A stretch of 6,869 bases of DNA from JASHVB01 sp049522565 (lineage in GTDB: Bacteria; Pseudomonadota; Alphaproteobacteria; Acetobacterales; Acetobacteraceae), in assembly GCA_049522565.1 (NCBI GenBank), contig JBEKNT010000377.1, positions 1 through 6,869 on the forward strand, in the 5' to 3' direction. This document shows positions 1 through 4,402 of the stretch, piece after piece. Under the pieces are notes generated by a model that saw nothing but the letters and a program-made list of their open reading frames with translations, searched no databases and had not been told where the DNA came from. Each line of letters begins with the position of its first letter. The first letter of the stretch is position 1. Both the position numbers and the translations under genes were made by a program.

Positions 1-35
1 AGAACGTTATCTCCTCCCCCCAAGGGGGCGAATCC

Positions 36-578
36 TTACCCAGGCGCCGTCGCGCTGTCGATCCGGCGCGCCAGTTCGTCGGGCGCGGGTGCCGCCTCAG
101 GCAGCGCGCCACGTAGCAAAGCCGCTGCCTTGTCCACCTTGGCGACGCCGGAGCGGAACGCCTCGCGCAGCCACGCCTGATCCTTCTCGCGCCAGGCGCA
201 GAGTTTGGCGATGGCGATGTCCTCCGCACTGGGACAGACGGCGGTGGCGAGGCCATCCGCCGTGGCGTACTCGACGGCGCGGCTGCGCCAGTCCAACGGC
301 ATGATCGCCGTGCGCGAACTGACGCCGTCGCCGTAGTAGCCGAACGTCCGGTGGAACTGCGAATCGCGTCCGATCGATCCGTCGATCAGGTCGGAGATCC
401 ACTCGGGGTCCGCCGCGTCCTCGACATAGATGTCGATCTCCTCGGTCAGCATCATGGCGACGGGGATGTGCCGGGCGGTGGCAATGACCGCGCGGGTGCC
501 GACCATGACGAACCGTGCATGACCGGACAGCGAGGCGGCGGCGCGCAGAATGTGATCGATGTCAGCTCGCCGGAGCAT
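36..578 (-). CDS. Nucleotidyltransferase-fold protein (DUF6036/AbiEii-like), probable second gene of a toxin-antitoxin-type pair
   Basis: A 180-aa protein with the layout of small nucleotidyltransferase-like proteins. An N-terminal helix (about residues 4-17, RADIDHILRAAASL) is followed by a strand and glycine turn, FVMVGTRA (23-30), at the place of the usual hG[GS] motif, then the acidic pair E47-x-D49 in TEEIDIYV. The middle holds a family-like segment, LIDGSIGRDSQFHRTFGYYG (64-83). A later block, SAEDIAIAKLCAWREKD (117-133), resembles the D/E...K...R.KD helix of AbiEii-type proteins. From memory, the family's usual forms are GS(Q)A and EADVY, so GT here is a mild variant. The ATG (576-578) lies inside the upstream gene, whose stop is at 562-564; a 17-bp overlap implies translational coupling. 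The stop is TAA (36-38). By analogy with AbiEii it could transfer nucleotides to RNA or protein and act as the toxic partner, but this is inference. There are no membrane or signal segments; it is presumably cytoplasmic. Confidence 0.8.
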   Translation of the reverse strand: MLRRADIDHILRAAASLSGHARFVMVGTRAVIATARHIPVAMMLTEEIDIYVEDAADPEWISDLIDGSIGRDSQFHRTFGYYGDGVSSRTAIMPLDWRSRAVEYATADGLATAVCPSAEDIAIAKLCAWREKDQAWLREAFRSGVAKVDKAAALLRGALPEAAPAPDELARRIDSATAPG

Positions 579-888
579 GCGCGTGCGATATCAACTCGGC
601 GACGTCGCGCGAGGTCAGCCCCTTGCCGAACACCGGGCGCGTTTCCCGCAGCAGCCGGCCGCGCGGGCTGTCCTCGGTCAGCGCTGCGGCAATCTCGGCG
701 GGCGGCCGCGACAGCAGGTCCTGCCACATCAGGGCGTAGTCGCGCTGATGCGGGTCGGGCAGCATGCGGGTCGCGACAAACCTTTGGGCATCGGCGACCA
801 TCGACGGGTCGGCCACGAGGCGTCGGGCCATCTCACAGGCCTTCAGGTAGTCGATCCACTCGTGCCGGTCGTGAAAGTGCATCGCCAT
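562..888 (-). CDS. Hypothetical protein, upstream partner of the nucleotidyltransferase-like gene
   Basis: A 108-aa soluble, mostly helical protein I cannot assign to a named family. It opens with MAMHFHDRHEWIDYLKACEM, continues with ARRLVADPSMVADAQRFV and a HQRDYALMWQDLL segment, and ends in a region with TRPVF and a final helix (SRDVAELISHAH). There is no obvious helix-turn-helix and no DNA-binding arm, so it does not look like a classical autoregulating antitoxin. Its stop codon lies 14 bp inside the following nucleotidyltransferase-like gene (17-bp overlap), so the two are almost certainly one transcript. That arrangement suggests a cognate partner, possibly the antitoxin. The start at 886-888 is the first ATG; a second ATG two codons later (880-882) is equally usable, since neither has a strong Shine-Dalgarno sequence. 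Coding is supported by the tight packing and by a composition unlike the Arg-rich frames on the opposite strand. Confidence 0.68.
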   Translation of the reverse strand: MAMHFHDRHEWIDYLKACEMARRLVADPSMVADAQRFVATRMLPDPHQRDYALMWQDLLSRPPAEIAAALTEDSPRGRLLRETRPVFGKGLTSRDVAELISHAHAPAS

Positions 889-914
889 CGGCGCAGCTTA
901 TCGGTTCGCGAGGA

Positions 915-940
915 CGCCACGCAACGGCGTGGACGTGGCG
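915..940. repeat. Short inverted repeat in the 152-bp gap between phosphoesterase and the two-gene operon
   Basis: CGCCACG (915-921) pairs perfectly with CGTGGCG (934-940) across a 12-nt loop. It lies downstream of the phosphoesterase stop and upstream of the two-gene operon, both read leftward. There is no T-run on the minus strand after the stem, so it is at most a weak terminator or a leader structure. I see no convincing promoter in 889-1040. Confidence 0.3.
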
Positions 941-1040
941 ATCGAGGCAAAGGGTGCCGCTGGCGAGACCGACCCGCTGGCGGGCCCGACGATGCCCGCG
1001 CGTTCACTGGATCGGGCGGTGCCGGAGCCCCTTCCCCTAC

Positions 1041-2462
1041 TCACTGGCGCCCAAGAAACGCCTGCATGTGCCCCAACACCGAGGCAGCCGCCTCACCGAC
1101 CGTGGCATGCACCGGCACGACGTCCGGCACGGAAATCAGCCGCTGGATGTGTGCGCCGATGTCGGCGCCAACCGTGGGCAACTGCACGGCCAGCGCGCTC
1201 AGGCTGTTCTGGAGGTCGTTCGGCGGCTTGGCCGCGGCACGTGCGACTTGCGCCGGCGCCGGCGGAATGGCGGGTGCGGTGACGGCGGCAGGCCCGGCAT
1301 TGCCGGCTTCGGCATCCAGCACCGCCAGCAGGTCGGGCGCCGCTTTATCGCGTTCCGTCAGCGGCGCGAAATTGAACAACTTGCGCAGCGTCGCGATGAT
1401 CGACGTGTGATCGAACGGTGTCGGTCCCGCCGGCCGAATGACGCTGCCGGCCCGCACATAGGGGGAGACGATCACCGCCGGCACCCGCACGCCGAAATAG
1501 CCGAAGTCGAACCCGTCCGGACGCAGCACGTCCGGCGACGTCGCCGGCGGCGGAGGGACGTGGTCGAAGCAGCCGCCATGCTCGTCGCAGGTGATGATCA
1601 GCAGCGTCTGTGGCCACCCCGGCCCACTGCGCACCGCGTTATACACGCTGGCAATCAGCGCCTCGCTGTACGCGACGTTATGCGGCGGGTGGGCATCGTT
1701 CGGAATCTTGTTCAGCACGCTGTCGGTGAAGTAACGCGGCTCGATAAAGCTGTACGCGGGCAGCTTCCCACCCGCCGCATCGCGTGCGAAGTCGGTCTCG
1801 AAATTGCTGAAATTCGTCAGCGTGCGTTCCCACAGTTCGGTGAGCGTGGCCGACTGCGGAATGTCATGGAAATAGACCTGCCAGGTCTGGTTCACCGACG
1901 ACAAGCGGTTGAACACCGTCGGCATCGTATAGGGGAAATGCGACGGCGCGTTGTTGACGTACCCGGCGGCCGTTCCGGTGTGGACAAAAAAGCGGTTCGG
2001 CCAGGTCTGACAGGGCGCCGAGGCATGCCACCGGTCGGACACGCCAAAGGCGCGCGCCAATTGGCTGATCACCGGCACCTGGTCCGGCGTGAAATAGTGC
2101 ATGGGCGAGTACGGATCGGGCGTCGGCGACGTCGCCGGCTGGCGCATGTAGTTGTCCACGAAGCCGCTCATGTCCGGTCCGGTGGTCTTGACGGAACCGT
2201 CGGCGGCCAGCCCATGGAGCTGCATATGAATGTCGGTGAACAGCTCCCCGGGGTCGGGATCGGGGATGCAGACGGTCTGCGCCGTCAGCGCCGGGTCCTT
2301 CCAGACCTGGATGTTCTGCTGCGTGCCGTCCGGCTTGTGCCAGGGATTGAACTCGGTGCCGACCAGGCCGTCGAATTTGTCGCTGTTCGGATACAGCATG
2401 CCCAGCATGCAATCGAACGAGCGGTTTTCCAGCATCAGCACCACGACGTGCCTGATATCCAT
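1041..2462 (-). CDS. Alkaline phosphatase/phospholipase C-family phosphoesterase (AcpA superfamily)
   Basis: A 473-aa phosphoesterase (Pfam Phosphoesterase family, which includes non-haemolytic phospholipases C and Francisella AcpA). It begins with the family's hallmark, MDIRHVVVLMLENRSFD, where E12-N13 correspond to metal ligands. Other expected blocks are in order: W154-P-N-R-F with HTGTAAG (161-167), where T162 sits at the nucleophile position; DAHPPH (256-261); TCDEHGGCFDHVPPP (291-305), giving D293, E294 and D300-H301; and FDHTS (350-354). About residues 387-413 are an Ala/Pro-rich linker leading to a C-terminal helical tail. It probably hydrolyses a phosphomono- or phosphodiester; the substrate cannot be read from sequence. 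There is no signal peptide, because the catalytic motif starts at residue 12, so it is probably cytoplasmic unlike secreted PLCs. The frame stays open upstream to 2657, but that part runs through the palindromes and is not family-like; ATG 2460-2462 has a strong purine-rich site in front. The gene is divergent from the aldolase gene. Confidence 0.93.
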   Translation of the reverse strand: MDIRHVVVLMLENRSFDCMLGMLYPNSDKFDGLVGTEFNPWHKPDGTQQNIQVWKDPALTAQTVCIPDPDPGELFTDIHMQLHGLAADGSVKTTGPDMSGFVDNYMRQPATSPTPDPYSPMHYFTPDQVPVISQLARAFGVSDRWHASAPCQTWPNRFFVHTGTAAGYVNNAPSHFPYTMPTVFNRLSSVNQTWQVYFHDIPQSATLTELWERTLTNFSNFETDFARDAAGGKLPAYSFIEPRYFTDSVLNKIPNDAHPPHNVAYSEALIASVYNAVRSGPGWPQTLLIITCDEHGGCFDHVPPPPATSPDVLRPDGFDFGYFGVRVPAVIVSPYVRAGSVIRPAGPTPFDHTSIIATLRKLFNFAPLTERDKAAPDLLAVLDAEAGNAGPAAVTAPAIPPAPAQVARAAAKPPNDLQNSLSALAVQLPTVGADIGAHIQRLISVPDVVPVHATVGEAAASVLGHMQAFLGRQ

Positions 2463-2466
2463 CGTT

Positions 2467-2473
2467 CCCCCCC
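2467..2473 (-). promoter_or_regulatory. Ribosome binding site deciding the phosphoesterase start
   Basis: On the minus strand a GGGGGGG run followed by AACG sits 4 nt before ATG 2460-2462. It supports starting the phosphoesterase at MDIRH rather than at the in-frame ATG 65 codons upstream. Confidence 0.55.
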
Positions 2474-2503
2474 GTGCCGGGCTGCCGGCGTCGCCCACCT
2501 TAA

Positions 2504-2571
2504 ACCTCTCCCGCCTGCGGCGGGAGAGGTCGGCGCAAAGCGACCTCTCCCGCGCGCCGCGCCGGAGAGGT
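2504..2571. repeat. Two tandem CTCTCCC palindromes in the divergent intergenic region
   Basis: The first hairpin is a perfect 12-bp stem, ACCTCTCCCGCC (2504-2515) with GGCGGGAGAGGT (2519-2530), and a 3-nt loop. The second is ACCTCTCC (2543-2550) with GGAGAGGT (2564-2571) around a GC-rich loop, followed on the plus strand by TTTT. The shared arm sequence shows they are two copies of one repeat, related to the copy at 3947-3985. They lie between two diverging start codons, so they cannot terminate either full-length gene. They fit a REP-like dispersed palindrome that would fall in the promoter or leader of one or both genes. Confidence 0.75.
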
Positions 2572-2616
2572 TTTCTCCCGGCCCGCGACCCGCTACACCA
2601 CCACCCAATCGCCAAC

Positions 2617-2623
2617 GGGAGGG
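2617..2623 (+). promoter_or_regulatory. Shine-Dalgarno site of the class II aldolase-family gene
   Basis: GGGAGGG lies 9 nt before the ATG at 2633 and supports that start codon. Confidence 0.6.
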
Positions 2624-2632
2624 CCCCAGCCG

Positions 2633-3382
2633 ATGGACATCGAGACTGCCCCGACAACCACCACCGATGCCGACTGGCAGGCGCGCGTCGATCTCGCCGC
2701 CGTCTATCGCCTGCTGGCGCATCACGGCTGGGGCGACGTGATCTTCAACCACGCCGCCATGCGCACGCCCTCCAATCCGCGCCACTTCTTCATCAAGCGC
2801 CACGAATTGCTCTACACCGAGGTGACCGCGTCCAACCTGGTCGAAGTCAGCATGGACGCCGACCTCGACGAACGTTCCGGCGTCAACCGCCCCGGCTTCA
2901 CCTTGCACAGCGGCGTGCTGCGCGGCCGGCCGGACGTGCAATGCTCCGTGCACATCCACCCCGAGGAAGGCGTCGCGCTGTCCGGCCTGAAGCACGGCCT
3001 GCGCCCGCTGTCGCAGAACGCCATGCGCTTCTACAACCGCATCGGCTACCACGAGTACGAAGGCATCACCGACGGTTTCGACGAACGCGAGCGCATCGTC
3101 GCCGCGCTGGGCAAGAACCGTGCGCTGATCATGCGCCACCACGGCGTCACCACCGTCGGCGCCACTGCCCGCGAGGCGTTCAGCCTGATGAAGGAACTGG
3201 CCCGCGCCGCCCGCATCCAGCTCATGATGGAGGCCACCGGCGCCGAACTGTCGGAGATCCCACCGGAAATCTGCGAGCATGTCGCCGCCCAGTACGAACT
3301 CCATGACAGGGGGCGGGCCTCAGCCGAGTGGCCCGCATACCTTCGTCTGCTCGACAGCATCGACGACAGCTACCGCACCTGA
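2633..3382 (+). CDS. Class II aldolase/adducin-family protein
   Basis: A 249-aa protein spanning the whole class II aldolase/adducin domain. The N-terminal helix leads into LLAHHGWGDVIFNHAAMR (27-44), equivalent to the family's usual 'GW.D.i..HiS.R' block. The zinc-binding histidines are H107 and H109 in CSVHIHPEEG and H169/H170 in IMRHHGVTTVG. In fuculose-1-phosphate aldolase a catalytic Glu lies in the segment before the His pair; here that segment reads GFTLHSGVLRGRPDV, without the Glu, which is usual for adducin-like members. The protein is therefore a metal-binding lyase, decarboxylase or epimerase-like enzyme of unknown substrate rather than a proven aldolase. HxHP in place of the commoner HTHT is a small variant. 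It is cytoplasmic, with no signal sequence. The start has a good Shine-Dalgarno site. A GNAT gene follows 36 bp downstream in the same direction and may be co-transcribed. Confidence 0.93.
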   Translation: MDIETAPTTTTDADWQARVDLAAVYRLLAHHGWGDVIFNHAAMRTPSNPRHFFIKRHELLYTEVTASNLVEVSMDADLDERSGVNRPGFTLHSGVLRGRPDVQCSVHIHPEEGVALSGLKHGLRPLSQNAMRFYNRIGYHEYEGITDGFDERERIVAALGKNRALIMRHHGVTTVGATAREAFSLMKELARAARIQLMMEATGAELSEIPPEICEHVAAQYELHDRGRASAEWPAYLRLLDSIDDSYRT

Positions 3383-3418
3383 TCCGAACCACGTCGGCGC
3401 TGCGCCGGCGCCCGTCCC

Positions 3419-3982
3419 ATGAACCCGCGCTGGAACCTGCGCACGGCGCGGCTGGTGCTGACGCCGGTGGGCGGGGCGGACCTGTCCGACCTGATCGCCA
3501 TCAAGGCCGATCCGCGGGTGTTCGCGGTGATGCTCGGCGGGGTGCGCACGCCCACCCAGACGCAGGAGGAACTGGCGCGCGACGTGGTCGCCTGGGGTGC
3601 CGAAGGCTTCGGCATCTGGACCATCCGCGAAACCGGCAGCGGCTCGCCCCGCAGCAATAGCGCGGCGGCCGGCTTCGTGGGCATCACCGGCCTGGAGCGC
3701 CGCCCGGATGGCCGCGGCGTGGCCCTGCGCTTCGCGCTATGGCCAGAGGCGCAGGGCCGCGGCCTCGCGCGGGAAGCCGCCGGCGCCGCGCTCCGCTTCG
3801 GTCACGACGAGGCGGGTCTCGCGCGCATCGTCGCGGTGGCGCGCGCCAGCAATTTCGCCTCGCGCATGGTGCTCGGCGGCATCGGCATGACCGCCTGCGA
3901 CAGCTTCATCCAGAACGGCTGGCCCATGGTCCTGTACGAAAGCCGGCACCCCTCTCCCGCTTTGCGGGAAAGGCTAGGGTGA
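3419..3982 (+). CDS. GNAT family N-acetyltransferase (RimJ/RimL-like)
   Basis: A 187-aa GNAT protein of the RimJ/RimL type. It begins with the typical strand LRTARLVLTPV (7-17). A FGIWTIRE strand (64-71) and GFVGITGL (85-92) follow. The acetyl-CoA pyrophosphate-binding motif is in PEAQGRGLAREAAGAAL (109-125), with Q112, G113, G115 and A117. The C-terminal part has the SNFASRMVLGGIGM block (144-157), matching the usual 'N..S..v..k.Gm'. It transfers an acetyl group from acetyl-CoA to an amine; the acceptor is unknown. No clear Shine-Dalgarno site precedes the ATG; it starts 36 bp after the aldolase stop, so it may rely on read-through of that transcript. The last 11 residues (HPSPALRERLG) and the stop codon are encoded by a dispersed palindrome, so the native C-terminus probably ended near ESR (about residue 176). 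Confidence 0.9.
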   Translation: MNPRWNLRTARLVLTPVGGADLSDLIAIKADPRVFAVMLGGVRTPTQTQEELARDVVAWGAEGFGIWTIRETGSGSPRSNSAAAGFVGITGLERRPDGRGVALRFALWPEAQGRGLAREAAGAALRFGHDEAGLARIVAVARASNFASRMVLGGIGMTACDSFIQNGWPMVLYESRHPSPALRERLG

Positions 3983-3985
3983 GGG
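3947..3985. repeat. CTCTCCCGC palindrome overlapping the 3' end of the acetyltransferase gene
   Basis: CCTCTCCCGC (3951-3960) pairs with GCGGGAAAGG (3964-3973), 9 of 10 matching, around a TTT loop. CACCC (3947-3951) and GGGTG (3977-3981) give an outer partial stem. The arms match those of the hairpins at 2504-2571. The copy supplies the acetyltransferase stop codon (3980-3982) and could also act in termination or mRNA 3'-end protection. Confidence 0.75.
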
Positions 3986-4002
3986 TCCCGAGGCCCGTGC
4001 GT

Positions 4003-4220
4003 CGCTGTCATTACTCAGCAGTCGGCAAGTAAGGTGACACTGCCCACGGTGTCATGACCGGGCTTGGCCCGGTCACCCACGTCTTTCCTTCGTGCCGCAC
4101 GGCAAAGTCGTGGGTGGCCGGCCGGAGCCTGTCCTCGGGCGGGCCTTTGGCCCGACCCGTGGGCCGGCCATGACACACGACTGATTGTCGCCTTACTTGC
4201 TGACTCCTGAGTAAACAGCG
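4003..4220. mobile_element. MITE-like non-coding element with 29-bp terminal inverted repeats
   Basis: The left end, 4011-4039 (TTACTCAGCAGTCGGCAAGT onward), and the right end, 4186-4214, are inverted repeats matching at 26 of 29 positions. After a 2-nt bulge the pairing continues outward as CGCTGT (4003-4008) with ACAGCG (4215-4220). The 146-bp interior carries nested palindromes and no credible gene. Small size, good terminal repeats and no transposase fit a miniature inverted-repeat element or a very large dispersed palindrome. No target-site duplication is evident; the TTA/TAA at the tips is part of the inverted repeat. The element lies in the intergenic region between the acetyltransferase gene and the caspase/TIR operon, where it could insulate transcription. 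Confidence 0.6.
4049..4176. repeat. Nested GTGTCATGRCCGG palindrome inside the element
   Basis: GTGTCATGACCGG (4049-4061) pairs with CCGGCCATGACAC (4164-4176) at 12 of 13 positions. Inside it, ACCCACGTCTTT (4075-4086) pairs with AAAGTCGTGGGT (4104-4115) at 11 of 12 positions, and CGGGCGGGCC (4136-4145) pairs with GGCCCGACCCG (4149-4159) with one bulged A. The right side is longer than the left because of the extra third hairpin, so the unit is asymmetric. The outer arm resembles the palindrome at 6713-6764, so both appear to belong to one dispersed family. Confidence 0.65.
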
Positions 4221-4269
4221 CGTGTCCACGAATTCCGGGCGTGTGCCGCCCGGGTGGGGACGGACACGC
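4220..4269. repeat. Two-tier stem-loop upstream of the caspase-like gene
   Basis: GCGTGTCC (4220-4227) pairs with GGACACGC (4262-4269). Within it, CCGGGCG (4235-4241) pairs with CGCCCGG (4247-4253) around a 5-nt loop. It abuts the right end of the MITE-like element and lies about 135 bp before the caspase-like start. Its role is unknown. The rest of 4270-4402 contains no gene I can support. Confidence 0.5.
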
Positions 4270-4347
4270 CGCGGTCGAAAGTTGGACCAACCGCCCCCCC
4301 GGCGGGTTCGGACGTTGCCGGCGTTGCGGCCTCGGAGCCGCTGCGAT

Positions 4348-4376
4348 TTGGTGCCGTTTCGAATCAGCGCTATGGT
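4348..4376 (+). promoter_or_regulatory. Weak candidate sigma70-type promoter for the caspase/TIR operon
   Basis: TTGGTG (4348-4353) and TATGGT (4371-4376) are separated by exactly 17 bp and would start transcription roughly 20 nt before the ATG at 4403. Only 3 of 6 and 4 of 6 consensus bases match, so it could be chance. Confidence 0.28.
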
Positions 4377-4402
4377 CGCGGCCGAACCGACTGGAACCAG
4401 CA

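Noticed and set aside
1..35. CCCCC/GGGGG inverted repeat just beyond the nucleotidyltransferase-like stop
   Set aside because: The loop would be only 2-4 nt and no T-run follows on the minus strand, so a terminator is not supported.
559..1410. Plus-strand open frame of 283 codons
   Set aside because: Antisense shadow crossing three features, with low-complexity Ala/Gly/Arg composition and no motif.
351..2741. Very long plus-strand open frame of 796 codons
   Set aside because: It is antisense to the clearly recognisable phosphoesterase and the two-gene operon. Its translation is Arg/Gly/His-rich and without domains, as expected from high-GC opposite-strand frames.
2435..3304. Minus-strand open frame of 289 codons opposite the aldolase-family gene
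   Set aside because: It mirrors a gene with intact His motifs and a Shine-Dalgarno site; the translation has no recognisable family features and runs through the palindromes.
4003..4220. CRISPR array or tRNA-like cloverleaf in the structured intergenic region
   Set aside because: There are no regularly spaced direct repeats, and the nested stems lack tRNA proportions, a TTC loop and a CCA-like end; the inverted-repeat element explains the structure.
4241..4402. In-frame 54-codon N-terminal extension of the caspase-like protein
   Set aside because: It would bury the signal peptide internally, begins inside a stem-loop and has no family-like sequence; the ATG at 4403 gives a normal exported protein.
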